Positions 15,366 through 23,377 of a stretch of 33,527 nt of DNA are shown in pieces. Position 1 is the stretch's first letter. Each line of letters starts with the position of its first letter. The notes below the pieces were generated by a model. It did no database searches. It saw only the letters and a program-made list of their open reading frames with translations, and was not told where the DNA came from. The position numbers and the translations under genes are program-made. The DNA lies in the NCBI GenBank assembly GCA_025058535.1, contig JANXEL010000092.1, forward strand, positions 1 to 33,527, written 5' to 3'. This stretch comes from Ignisphaera sp. (GTDB lineage Archaea; Thermoproteota; Thermoprotei_A; Sulfolobales; Ignisphaeraceae).

Positions 15366-16146
15366 TCTGGACAATCAGTGGAGACTTTATATTTTTTGGA
15401 ACATCATCAATATTCGTTAGCTTTACCCTCTTAGAAATGCACTCCTTGAACTCACTGTAAATCTCTATACCCGAAGCGATATCACCAAATTTTATGGATA
15501 AAATATGCTTATCAGAGTTGAAAAGTAGTGAATTATCAAACCTTAACATGGATGATATAGATGGATGTATAATTATGGTCGAAGCTTCCCGAAAGTTTTT
15601 CAAAATAATATCATTAACTAGTGGATCGGATGAGGCCAGTATAATAGTGTCAAATCTTCTGCTACTATCATATATAGATACATGTTCACCTTTTACAATC
15701 TCAGGCCATAGAGTGTATTTAGGAATTATTGCTAACCTTGAAGCGTATAGCATTGAATGATACATAAATGGGAGGAGAGAGAGGTCATTGCCAACAATTA
15801 AGGTGCTGACACCCTTAACCGAGTTGAGCTGCTCTCTGTTGATTGAGAGTGCTGCTATGTATAGCATATCTAAGTCGCTAAATGCTTTTTGTGACGACTC
15901 CAGAACATATTTCGTATCAATACTGTATACACTCTGACAAGCACCATCGATCTCTATAGGGGCGTGTCCTAGTATTGGAAATACAGTTACTCTATCGCCT
16001 TCAGAAATATTACGTGATTCTACACCGGTCCTCAGCACCCTACCTACAGCAATAGAACCTAGAGTTCTTTTACCATCTTTAGATACCATAAAGCAGTGGG
16101 TTAACGCCTCATCCGCTATAGACATGTAGACGTACTTTACCTCCAC
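15358..16146 (-). CDS. Degenerate medium-chain dehydrogenase-like protein
   Basis: A 262-residue protein with the shape of a zinc alcohol dehydrogenase (MDR) but without its active parts. The GroES-like domain is recognisable: LGSIAVGRVLRTGVESRNI, then EGDRVTVFPILGHAPIE. The nucleotide-binding half reads STLIVGNDLSLLPFMYHSML where GxGxxG is expected. Catalytic zinc ligands (Cys/His/Glu) and the four-cysteine structural zinc loop are absent, and the chain is about 80 residues shorter than usual. A non-catalytic or altered role is inferred. GTG 16146 is chosen because GAGG precedes it by 5 nt (TTG 16149 and ATG 16125 also possible). Its end overlaps the radical SAM gene by 8 bp. Confidence 0.6.
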   Translation of the reverse strand: MEVKYVYMSIADEALTHCFMVSKDGKRTLGSIAVGRVLRTGVESRNISEGDRVTVFPILGHAPIEIDGACQSVYSIDTKYVLESSQKAFSDLDMLYIAALSINREQLNSVKGVSTLIVGNDLSLLPFMYHSMLYASRLAIIPKYTLWPEIVKGEHVSIYDSSRRFDTIILASSDPLVNDIILKNFREASTIIIHPSISSMLRFDNSLLFNSDKHILSIKFGDIASGIEIYSEFKECISKRVKLTNIDDVPKNIKSPLIVQIS

Positions 16147-16575
16147 CAAAACCTCGTTTTTTCTTAGTAATAATCCTGAATATTTTTCAACCGCAGCATA
16201 ACCGCAATAATTTACTATAACTCTTCTATGTACTATGTGCCAACACCTCAGTACTTTGAGCTGCGTATCCTAGTTTCTGCAAATCCGCAGTATATAGCTT
16301 ATAATAGACGGTTTTAAACTGTGGTAAAGGCTCTACTATATTGCTTCAATACTGAAACTACTTAAGTATCTGATTATGATTATTAATAAGCTGCATAAGT
16401 TGGAGAAGTACTCCATAATTCTGTAGGAGCTACTCTTAGCGAGTTTATGCAAACACCATCGAACAGCCGTGTATGCAACAATAGTGAATCAAATAGGTTA
16501 TAAAGCTTTCCAAAAAGGGAATGATGGTTACTATGAACGAAGTATGCTTTCCTATAACGTTGCAGCGTACTTTAA
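16147..16575. other. Gene-free stretch, no feature recognised
   Basis: Between two minus-strand genes there are 429 bases without a credible gene. Only very short frames occur (for example 21 codons from ATG 16532). Several A/T-rich TATA-like stretches (around 16290-16310) could be promoters for the dehydrogenase-like gene. No C/D boxes, tRNA-like arms or repeats were seen. It could hold a decayed gene. Confidence 0.4.
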
Positions 16576-16947
16576 TTAATAAGGAGGTAAATTACTAACA
16601 TCTATTCTGATTATACCTAGATGTTCAGCTATTTCTAGACTCCATCCAGCGAGATCCTTAGCAATATGTGATATAGCAGTATTCGGATGTAGTTCAATAT
16701 CTAGCACCTCTTTGTACGCTCTTACGGCGGCTTCTGTATTGATTTTTGGAATAAATTTTAACGTAAGAGCATCTAGCAGCTCTAGAAGACTTCTTTTACC
16801 CTCTTTTATAAGCCTCTCAATAAATTCTATATCTTCAGATGAGGGTAGGGTTGATGATTTATCTATATTCATTTCATCTAATATTTCAAAGTATTTTTGC
16901 AGAATTCGATAATCTTTAACTATTTTCCCAGAGCTCAAAAAGAGCAT
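16576..16947 (-). CDS. Helical protein of unknown function
   Basis: A 123-residue, largely alpha-helical soluble protein with heptad-like Leu/Ile/Glu patterns: YRILQKYFEILDEMNI, DIEFIERLIKEGKRSLLELL, then TAISHIAKDLAGWSLEIAEH. There are no cysteines, membrane segments or known motifs. The ATG is preceded by GTGAA at good spacing. It is divergent from the GNAT gene across 70 bp that must hold both promoters. I cannot assign a family. Confidence 0.65.
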   Translation of the reverse strand: MLFLSSGKIVKDYRILQKYFEILDEMNIDKSSTLPSSEDIEFIERLIKEGKRSLLELLDALTLKFIPKINTEAAVRAYKEVLDIELHPNTAISHIAKDLAGWSLEIAEHLGIIRIDVSNLPPY

Positions 16948-17017
16948 AATATTTCACGCTATAAATAGTTTTATTTTTGCGTATTTAATTTATTATAAAA
17001 CTTAGGGTGACAATGGA

Positions 17018-17491
17018 ATGAATCTTATAAGGATAAGACCTGCAACGATGGATGATATAGATATGGTTATAGCTATCAATATTGAGTGTTTACCGGAACA
17101 CTATCCATTTAACTTCTGGATAGAACATCTAAAGAAATGGGGGGACATCTTCTACGTTGCAGAGGTTGATAATGAAATTGTGGGTTATGTCTTGTCACGC
17201 ATAGAGGAGGGGCAATCCCACTTTAAGGGTAGCTATATAAAAATGGGGCACATTGTTAGCGTAGCTGTTAAAGGAAAATTTAGACGAAAGGGGATAGCTA
17301 CATATATGCTTCTGACGCTATTGAACTCCTTAAAAACAGTTTATGGTGCTGAAGAAGCATTTCTAGAAGTCAGAGTTAGTAATGAGCCAGCAGTAAAATT
17401 GTATGAAAAACTCGGCTTTACTATTGTCAAGAAGTTAACTAAGTATTACCTCGATGGAGAAGACGCGCTTCTAATGGCTAAGGCCTTATAG
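17018..17491 (+). CDS. GNAT N-acetyltransferase, RimI/Ard1-like
   Basis: Acetyl-CoA-dependent acetyltransferase, 157 residues, likely acetylating protein N-termini as archaeal Ard1/RimI homologues do. It starts with IRPATMDDIDMVIAINIECL, then the ISVAVKG-type strand HIVSVAVKGKFRRKGIATYM, holding the acetyl-CoA loop (R-R-K-G-I-A). The family end follows: AFLEVRVSNEPAVKLYEKLG and YYLDGEDALLM. Length and motifs match the archaeal NatA-like enzyme. ATG 17018 follows GGGTGAC with 6 nt spacing. A T-rich tract (17513-17517) lies just after the stop. Confidence 0.88.
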   Translation: MNLIRIRPATMDDIDMVIAINIECLPEHYPFNFWIEHLKKWGDIFYVAEVDNEIVGYVLSRIEEGQSHFKGSYIKMGHIVSVAVKGKFRRKGIATYMLLTLLNSLKTVYGAEEAFLEVRVSNEPAVKLYEKLGFTIVKKLTKYYLDGEDALLMAKAL

Positions 17492-17512
17492 ACCTATCTT
17501 GTATAGAGCACC

Positions 17513-17518
17513 TTTTTA
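17513..17518 (+). terminator. Short T tract after the acetyltransferase
   Basis: CCTTTTTATT lies 21 bp after the GNAT stop, at the edge of the convergent gene. A T run of this kind is a typical archaeal terminator, though short. Confidence 0.35.
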
Positions 17519-18007
17519 TTACTGGAAATTAAGAATAGATATCTTTACACTGAAGGATTTTGCCAGAGGGATCATATTTACTATAGGTTTTGGGATAAAG
17601 TTATTCTTGGTTACAATTAATAGTGTATCTGAATAGGATATACATTTTAATATAGAATCGTATTTATGCTTAGGTATATTCGTATCACCGCTGCACAACT
17701 CTATGATATCAGTGATACGATGTAGGTTTGTGGTAAGATCAGCTGAATTTATTATAGACCTACACAGCGCTACTAGGCAAGATATATTATCGAATTTAAT
17801 TAATTTTAAAATTTCTATTATATCATTTAAATTCAGGTAAGCGTTGCTGCATCTTAACAAGCATTGTTTAAACGTATATGAACATTTACCATTGATTGTG
17901 GGAATAATTACTAAGGCAGCTTTCTCTACACTTTTTAGTATATTTTTATGGACCTTATCACCAAATAGGGAATCTGCTGTAATGATTTCTGCTTGACACT
18001 TTAACAT
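17519..18007 (-). CDS. Cysteine-rich protein of unknown function
   Basis: A 162-residue protein with alternating hydrophobic strands and helices and nine cysteines scattered through it (for example QCLLRCSNAY, ISCLVALCRSI, IELCSGD, LKCISYSD) with no CXXC or Zn-ribbon spacing. Two strands near the middle and end (ALVIIPTI and DTLLIVTK) suggest an alpha/beta fold. ATG 18007 has AGTGATAG upstream and a TATA-like GATTAAAACTTA at about 18052-18063. No relative is recognised. It is convergent with the GNAT gene (27 bp). Confidence 0.6.
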   Translation of the reverse strand: MLKCQAEIITADSLFGDKVHKNILKSVEKAALVIIPTINGKCSYTFKQCLLRCSNAYLNLNDIIEILKLIKFDNISCLVALCRSIINSADLTTNLHRITDIIELCSGDTNIPKHKYDSILKCISYSDTLLIVTKNNFIPKPIVNMIPLAKSFSVKISILNFQ

Positions 18008-18396
18008 GGTCTATCACTAAACTCTGGTGCTGGCAGTGATACATTGTCTAAGCTAAGTTTTAATCTTCTCTCGCATTCCATTAATAGCATATCAGTTAGT
18101 AGAATTTCACAAGCCTATTGTGCATTGCATTCTTCTTAATAAATTCTTGGTAATCCTAAGCATGACCTGTGGGGACTCACCTCTATGCATAGTGATTTCA
18201 GTATGTGGATATTATTTGAAACAAGGCAGTTACTGATAAGGTGCATTGTAATAAATATCATTCTAAGTGATGATGGTATATTTCATGGTAAGCATTAATA
18301 TCAAAATAGTTAGCATTTATAGAGCTTCTCGACGCACTCCACAATTCAGCTTATCAATTCAAAATCAACATATAAATTTTATAAAGAATTCAAAGT
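18008..18396. other. Gene-free stretch with promoter of the upstream-lying minus gene
   Basis: 389 bases between two minus-strand genes. The first 60 bases contain the leader and TATA-like element of the cysteine-rich gene. The rest shows only tiny frames: a 24-codon Cys-containing one from about 18161, and a 44-codon one from about 18292 that runs into the next gene. A lone C-box-like GTGATGA at 18267-18273 has no D box after it. Nothing further was recognised. Confidence 0.4.
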
Positions 18397-18822
18397 TCAG
18401 CTGTTATGATTTAGGGTAACACTCTTCTTTATTATCTCTACAGTACTTTCGAGATATTCATCAATTAAACTTGCATGCCTCTTCCTTATGTGATCTTCCA
18501 TTATCTGACTAGGCAATTCTTCACCACATATACCACATTTAACTATATAACCATTGACCTCCCTAGTTACTGGTTTTATTTTTAATACGACCGGGATAGC
18601 GTATTTTAAAAGTACTCTTGCTTTAACAACTGAGCCTGTTTTTTCAACAATTCTTTGAATATAGCCCCTAACTTGATGCTTACTCAAATTGTACTTTGTT
18701 GCAACACTACTTGGACTTACACTATTTACAAAATAGTCATGTACGGCCCTAACTATATCATCTCTACCAGCTAATATCTTAACAATCAGATACTCAAGTA
18801 CAGCTTCGGTAGACGACCTCAT
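18397..18822 (-). CDS. HTH regulator with C-terminal C2H2 zinc finger
   Basis: A 141-residue probable transcription regulator. Residues about 36-61 form a helix-turn-helix of sigma-70 region 4/LuxR style: SPSSVATKYNLSKHQVRGYI. The C-terminal part has CGICGEELPSQIMEDHIRKRH, giving zinc ligands C96, C99, H111 and H116 (C-X2-C-X11-H-X4-H), an eukaryote-like C2H2 finger also seen in crenarchaeal regulators and viruses. A final helix may dimerise. The ATG has AGGGTAAT upstream and a TATA element TTTATAAATTT at about 18855-18866. Target genes are unknown; autoregulation is possible. Confidence 0.75.
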   Translation of the reverse strand: MRSSTEAVLEYLIVKILAGRDDIVRAVHDYFVNSVSPSSVATKYNLSKHQVRGYIQRIVEKTGSVVKARVLLKYAIPVVLKIKPVTREVNGYIVKCGICGEELPSQIMEDHIRKRHASLIDEYLESTVEIIKKSVTLNHNS

Positions 18823-19069
18823 TATATTACCCTAGTATTATTATAAAATTTCATAAAAATTTATAAATAGGAACTCATATGCAGTTCTATAAATACTAAT
18901 TATAAATGGTAAATAGTGTAAGTATTTTAAATACTATTTAAGTATATGAAAAGCTTTCTGTTAGTAATACCTAAAATATAGCAATCCCAGTGTATCCATA
19001 CTGTAAATGTTATTAGCTCAATCTCACTTATGGATCTTCTGTTTATTCAAAGTGTCATGCTGCATGATT

Positions 19070-19087
19070 ATAATATATATATATTAT
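19070..19087. promoter_or_regulatory. 18-bp perfect palindrome over the RHH promoter
   Basis: ATAATATATATATATTAT is perfectly palindromic and lies 60 bp upstream of the ribbon-helix-helix start, where the TATA box is expected. RHH proteins bind palindromes as dimers and usually autoregulate, so this may be both TATA box and operator. Alternating A/T sequence can also be palindromic by chance. Confidence 0.45.
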
Positions 19088-19146
19088 CTAATTGGGTGCT
19101 ATTAATAAGCGCCTTTTTTGGGTGCAGACGATTGTTCAGTGAAAAC

Positions 19147-19368
19147 ATGGATTACATAGAATTGAATATAAGGGCAACAAAAATAGTTTCAGTAAAATTA
19201 GATGCTGATATGATACATGATGTTGACAAAATGGTTAAGAAACACAATTTTAGGAATAGATCGGAATTTATAAGAGAAGCTCTAAATCTATATATTGAGC
19301 TCCTAAACATGTATGACAAAAAGGAACTGAAGGACGCAGCTAAGAATAGGCTCAAGGTAGCTCGATAA
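19147..19368 (+). CDS. Ribbon-helix-helix (CopG-like) DNA-binding protein
   Basis: A 73-residue regulator. The strand IVSVKLDADMIHDVDKMV (about 12-29) and the helices KHNFRNRSEFIREALNLY (about 31-48) are a textbook RHH fold, with the NRSEFIREAL turn and helix. A basic tail (KNRLKVAR) follows. The frame is open from 19030, but the segment before ATG 19147 is hydrophobic and unlike RHH proteins. ATG 19147 has GTGAA upstream and sits behind a strong AT-rich promoter with a palindrome, so 19147 is the start. No toxin gene accompanies it, so it is a stand-alone regulator, not an antitoxin by context. Confidence 0.8.
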   Translation: MDYIELNIRATKIVSVKLDADMIHDVDKMVKKHNFRNRSEFIREALNLYIELLNMYDKKELKDAAKNRLKVAR

Positions 19369-19461
19369 CTATGAATTCCAAATCCAACTAGTGTTTAGAT
19401 GGAGTTGTGGCTAAGTAATTTGATGCTCTACCCATGAAGAGATTGCTATAGGCTAGCACCT

Positions 19462-20319
19462 CTAAGCCCTAGAGTTCAACAGTTCTTCAAAGTATCTGGC
19501 TATCAATTTTAGTAGTTTGGCTATATTGTCACAATCTGTTAAACTCTCTTTATGGCAGGCAACTTCCAGTACAATCTTGCCTTCGAATCCATTCATACTA
19601 AGGGCTCTAAATAGCTCATCCCAGTGTATTGTACCTGTAGAAAGTGGTGGTAGATGAAGATCTCTATATCCATCATTATCATGGGCGTGTATAAGGTTGA
19701 CGTACTTGGCAAGTTTGACATAGAACTCGCTAGGTTGGAAACCGTTAACAATTGCATGCCCTGTATCCAAACACACTCCAAATTTATCGCTTCCTATGCT
19801 GTTAATTAGATAAAGTAAATCGTTCGGAAGGTATCCATATACGCCTCTTTCAAGACGATTTTCAATGCTAAGTCTTATACCGTAGTTTTCAGAATGATAA
19901 AGTATTTTTTCAAAAAACAACATAGCTCTATCTCTAATCCTAGACGTATACTCTATGGAGCCTTCATCTATGTGTGGATTGTTAAATGGTATGTGTATTG
20001 CCGCCAAATTTATTCCTATGTCGGAATAAAATTTCAGCCACGTATTAAAAATGTTTATAACCCTTGTCATTTTATCGAGTTCTACAGCTAATCTTATCTC
20101 TTCACCATATGGAAGGTGAGCTACATTCATATTCAAATTGAGAGTTCCTGTGACGTCTACAACCTCTTTCATAAGGGTATCGAGCTGTTCACCATGCTTT
20201 ACGAAATAATTAAAATTATCATAGCTAAGCTCAATACTAGTGAAACCATGGTCGTGTAATCTTTGAATGGCCTGTGAAGGTCTTAAAAACGCATAAAGCA
20301 TAGTTGATATGTAAACCAC
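19462..20319 (-). CDS. Xylose-isomerase-like TIM barrel (sugar phosphate isomerase/epimerase)
   Basis: A 285-residue AP-endonuclease-2/xylose-isomerase-type TIM barrel. Typical strand ends are seen: FTSIELSYDN, LNMNVAHLPYGE, NLAAIHIPFNNPH, IRLSIENR, FGVCLDTGHAI, and NLIHAHDNDGYRDLHLPPLS, with a last strand KIVLEVAC. The Glu/Asp/His metal ligands of the family (E in SIEN, D and H in DTGH, H in HAHD, E in LEV) are all present, so it is probably an active metal-dependent isomerase, epimerase or endonuclease. The substrate cannot be told. GTG 20319 follows GAGGTGAAG with 5 nt spacing, a strong ribosome site. It is divergent from cobD with an inverted repeat between them. Confidence 0.75.
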   Translation of the reverse strand: MVYISTMLYAFLRPSQAIQRLHDHGFTSIELSYDNFNYFVKHGEQLDTLMKEVVDVTGTLNLNMNVAHLPYGEEIRLAVELDKMTRVINIFNTWLKFYSDIGINLAAIHIPFNNPHIDEGSIEYTSRIRDRAMLFFEKILYHSENYGIRLSIENRLERGVYGYLPNDLLYLINSIGSDKFGVCLDTGHAIVNGFQPSEFYVKLAKYVNLIHAHDNDGYRDLHLPPLSTGTIHWDELFRALSMNGFEGKIVLEVACHKESLTDCDNIAKLLKLIARYFEELLNSRA

Positions 20320-20399
20320 GTAGCTTCACCTCTATTTAATCCCAGTGTAATTCTTGAACAGCAATCTTCTCTGATGTAAGCAGTTTAAAAGGGTTCTAG

Positions 20400-20417
20400 T
20401 GATCATATCGATGATCA
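20400..20417. promoter_or_regulatory. Inverted repeat TGATCATatcgATGATCA
   Basis: Perfect 7-bp arms around 4 bases, between the divergent isomerase and cobD genes, 95-112 bp before cobD and 81 bp before the isomerase. A regulator binding site is plausible for either promoter. No second copy was seen at the cbiS or btu promoters. Confidence 0.4.
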
Positions 20418-20511
20418 TGGTTATAATTAATAGAGAGGCTTAGAAATAGTTGACTGGTGGAAAACTTATATTGTTTCTAAAAACTCATTCCAACTCTATG
20501 AGGTAATAAAA

Positions 20512-21594
20512 TTGCTGTATCAGTTACGTGCTCATGGTGGCACAGCACCTAGTAACTGTATTGATTTTTCAACCCCTATAAACCCTCTTGGAGTGCCTGA
20601 AGTAATTAAACAGATCATCTGTGAGTCCATTAAGGATGGGGTGTACTCCTCATACCCAGACTATAGCTATAAGATGCTTCGAGAGGCTGTTGCGGAGTTC
20701 TATGACATTAACCATGAATTCATAGTGCCCCTCAATGGTGCTGCTGAAGCTCTATATTTAATCGTAGGAGTGGAGAGACCTACTGCTGCAATGATATTTG
20801 AACCTACATTTGGAGATCATAGGCCCCTATTTCACATACTGTCGATGAATTATATATCAATCCAGTATACAGAACTTTTTGACAGATATACACTTCCATT
20901 CAATATACTGTCTAGCCTATCCAAGTCGATACACTCTAGATGTATTGTACTGTTCTCTAATCCTAATAATCCATTAGGGGTGTGTGTTCCTGTAGAAACT
21001 ATTGAGAAAATACTTCAAATGTATAGAAGATGTATCATTATCGTGGATGAGGCATTCATAGAGCTATCAAATAACTGTGAATCTACACTTAGACTAACTA
21101 GGGATTACGAAAATATTATAGTTTTGAGGAGTCTGACAAAAACATTTTCAGTACCTGGCTTAAGAATAGGATTCCTATACACCTCGAATACCAATCTTTT
21201 ATACAAGATAGAATTGTTTAGACAGCCATGGAATTTAAATAGTATTACTAATTACGTCTTTTCTAGAGCACTACATGAATATAGAGATGATCTTAGAAAA
21301 TTTATCGAATATTCGAAACATGTGATAGAATGTGAACGACAGTTTCTTGAACAATCTCTTCACAAACTACGTATACACTTCTATAGATCTTCTGCTCCAT
21401 TCATTCTAGTTAGGTTCCACACTGACGTCAAATATATAGGACAGTCCCTAAGAAGGTTGGGAGTATGGATAAGAGATGCCTCGACGTTTCAATCTCTAAC
21501 TAAATATCATGGAAGGATATCGGTAAAACTGAGGAAGGATAATGAGAGATTAATTAATGTTTTAAAAAGTGTCTTAGAGGAGGAATATACATAA
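20512..21594 (+). CDS. cobD: L-threonine-O-3-phosphate decarboxylase, PLP-dependent
   Basis: Makes (R)-1-aminopropan-2-ol phosphate from threonine phosphate for the cobamide nucleotide loop. The 360-residue fold-type I PLP protein shows the subgroup opening HGGTAPSNCIDFSTPINPLG (about 8-27). It also has SNPNNPLG at 149-156, the PLP aspartate D179 in IIIVDEAFIEL, and the Schiff-base lysine K210 in SLTKTFSVPGLRIGF. Closely related histidinol-phosphate aminotransferases share the fold, but the HGG/DFS-INPLG start and the cobamide genes alongside favour this reading. The TTG start follows GAGGTAAT. The 3' end overlaps convergent cbiB by 21 bp. The name follows Salmonella usage (not Pseudomonas CobD, which is cbiB). 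Confidence 0.82.
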   Translation: MLYQLRAHGGTAPSNCIDFSTPINPLGVPEVIKQIICESIKDGVYSSYPDYSYKMLREAVAEFYDINHEFIVPLNGAAEALYLIVGVERPTAAMIFEPTFGDHRPLFHILSMNYISIQYTELFDRYTLPFNILSSLSKSIHSRCIVLFSNPNNPLGVCVPVETIEKILQMYRRCIIIVDEAFIELSNNCESTLRLTRDYENIIVLRSLTKTFSVPGLRIGFLYTSNTNLLYKIELFRQPWNLNSITNYVFSRALHEYRDDLRKFIEYSKHVIECERQFLEQSLHKLRIHFYRSSAPFILVRFHTDVKYIGQSLRRLGVWIRDASTFQSLTKYHGRISVKLRKDNERLINVLKSVLEEEYT

Positions 21595-22533
21595 AGTTGC
21601 ACTGCAAATTAATGATGTCCATATGATGGCGGTTGCAATGGCAATATTTAAACCTTTCTCTACAATGTAACCATTAATACTTCTGACATTGTTCCCTATA
21701 GTGTAACTACCGATTTTTTCAAGCCTAACCATCAAAGTGCCAGCCATTGCAGATATTGGGTGACCTGCATTTAAACTTTCAGTAGCACTATGATACTCTC
21801 TCCATATAGTGTATGCATAGGATGTGCTGGTTCCCACAAGAGGTGCGAGTAGAATCATGATAAGTGCAGTTAATCTAGCCGGAATGAAGTTTATTACGGT
21901 ATCTGCCTTTGCCGAAAACCATCCAACCTTCCTATATTCATCTGTTTTGAATCCCAGCGCACCATCTAGCGTATTTATAATCCTTTGCAATAGAGCACCT
22001 ATGGGTCCCAGGAACAATATGTAGAAAAGTGGCGAGATATATCCATCAACAAGACTTTCCGCTAGGGATTCAATGGCTGCTGAAAGCACGTGCTCCTCAT
22101 CTATTTCATACACATTTCTTCTAACAATTTGCTGTGTCCAAAATCGTGCGCACTGCCAGTTACTTAGGTTGGAACACCTTTCAACATTTTTTACGATTGA
22201 TATGAGTAGCCTTAGTGATATTGAGACTTTCACTAACCAACTTGACACAAGCACCCATATCAGGGGATGCACCAACCATGCTACGTATAACAAAATGACG
22301 TATGCCGCTAAGTGTAGCGATACTGTTAAAAACCATGCAACTACACCCCTTAGTCTTGATGAGTATTTTTTTCCGATTTTTATAGCAATGACATACGATG
22401 TGTGCACGGGATGCGTCATTAGAAGAAATCCTTTATGAAAAGGATAGAGAAAGTCGAATATGTGAGCAACGAGTACTGTAGAGATAATTAGATAAGGATT
22501 CTTGGGGTAGAGAAAGTCTGGAATCATATACAT
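21574..22533 (-). CDS. cbiB: Adenosylcobinamide-phosphate synthase CbiB
   Basis: Integral-membrane enzyme that attaches aminopropanol phosphate to adenosylcobyric acid. The 319-residue protein has several membrane helices and the family's conserved loops: AAIESLAESLVDGYISPLFY, INTLDGALGFKTDEYRKVGW, ADTVINFIPARLTALIMILL, and YHSATESLNAGHPISAMAGT. Length fits CbiB. It is the last gene of the minus-strand cobamide operon and its start overlaps cobS by 10 bp, so translation is coupled. Its tail overlaps cobD, whose product supplies the substrate. Confident. Confidence 0.92.
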   Translation of the reverse strand: MYMIPDFLYPKNPYLIISTVLVAHIFDFLYPFHKGFLLMTHPVHTSYVIAIKIGKKYSSRLRGVVAWFLTVSLHLAAYVILLYVAWLVHPLIWVLVSSWLVKVSISLRLLISIVKNVERCSNLSNWQCARFWTQQIVRRNVYEIDEEHVLSAAIESLAESLVDGYISPLFYILFLGPIGALLQRIINTLDGALGFKTDEYRKVGWFSAKADTVINFIPARLTALIMILLAPLVGTSTSYAYTIWREYHSATESLNAGHPISAMAGTLMVRLEKIGSYTIGNNVRSINGYIVEKGLNIAIATAIIWTSLICSATLCIFLL

Positions 22534-23303
22534 GCAGTCAACACCATGCAGATAACCCTTGTCAATTCATATGAGAAACCCATGACATCACCATTCACAA
22601 AGCCGAGTCTTCTCCTAGCATCGATGGCCACAGTTATCGAAGCCGCAATTGTAACTAAGGTTATAGTGAACGCCACATGGATTTCCGTATAAATTAAGGT
22701 TAAAACAGGTAAATACGTCAATACCATTACAATTGCATTCTTGACAAGATTAGTGCTAATCTTAGCACTTGACACAAATTTTTTTCCAAGTCCTTCGTAA
22801 GGTTCTTCAATTCCAAAAAAAGATGTTATATACATAGATTCTGCTGAGAGAATGTATATAAGTATTAACCATAGTGGAAATGGTTGAGTGGAATCTTTTA
22901 GTTTAAGTAGAAGATGCATGGATGTTGATGAAGTAATTAGGTTTAAAGTTGTGGAGACTATTGCAAAGGTCCCCTTTCTGGGATCCTTAAGAATTTTAAT
23001 TGCAGGTTCGCCAGTTCTATGCGATCCTATAACATCACTGTAGTCAGCGTATCCATCAAGATGAATGCCGCCCGTTACCAATAAGTGAAAGAAAGGATAG
23101 AGTACAGAAATTATGACATTTTCTATCCTTATTATGTACAGAACCCATGTAACAAGCGAAACTATAATACCTTCAATTGCACCTATTATGGGGACTAGAT
23201 AAAAATGGTGAGCAGCGCATTCAATAGAATTGGCATTTACAGGTATGTTTGTTAACAATGCAATCAGTGATTTTAATCCATTAATTATGTTTCTTAAGCT
23301 CAT
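22524..23303 (-). CDS. cobS: Cobalamin (5'-phosphate) synthase CobS
   Basis: Membrane enzyme that joins adenosylcobinamide-GDP to alpha-ribazole (phosphate) to finish the cobamide. The metal-binding signature GGIHLDGYADYSDVIGS is clear, followed by KILKDPRKGTFAIVS; the end has LGFVNGDVMGFSYELTRVI, as in CobS. The frame extends to ATG 23393, but family proteins begin about 15-20 residues before the first PVN-type segment. ATG 23303 has GGTG 8 nt upstream and gives 259 residues, the usual length; the longer form would overlap cobY by 16 bp. It sits between cobY and cbiB. Confidence 0.9.
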   Translation of the reverse strand: MSLRNIINGLKSLIALLTNIPVNANSIECAAHHFYLVPIIGAIEGIIVSLVTWVLYIIRIENVIISVLYPFFHLLVTGGIHLDGYADYSDVIGSHRTGEPAIKILKDPRKGTFAIVSTTLNLITSSTSMHLLLKLKDSTQPFPLWLILIYILSAESMYITSFFGIEEPYEGLGKKFVSSAKISTNLVKNAIVMVLTYLPVLTLIYTEIHVAFTITLVTIAASITVAIDARRRLGFVNGDVMGFSYELTRVICMVLTACI

Positions 23304-23377
23304 TGTAGGAGCACCGCGAATGAAAGGGGAAATGATAATTTTTACGTAATTATAGAGGGAAATCTGATCACCTATCT

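Noticed and set aside
16532-16597. 21-codon frame from ATG 16532
   Set aside because: Too short, overlaps the end of a real minus-strand gene and has no recognisable product.
18267-18273. Second possible C/D box RNA (GTGATGA)
   Set aside because: No CTGA box follows within a guide-length distance and no C'/D' pair is present.
19147-19368. RHH protein as an antitoxin of a toxin-antitoxin pair
   Set aside because: No companion toxin frame lies within reach on the same strand; the next gene is a convergent isomerase.
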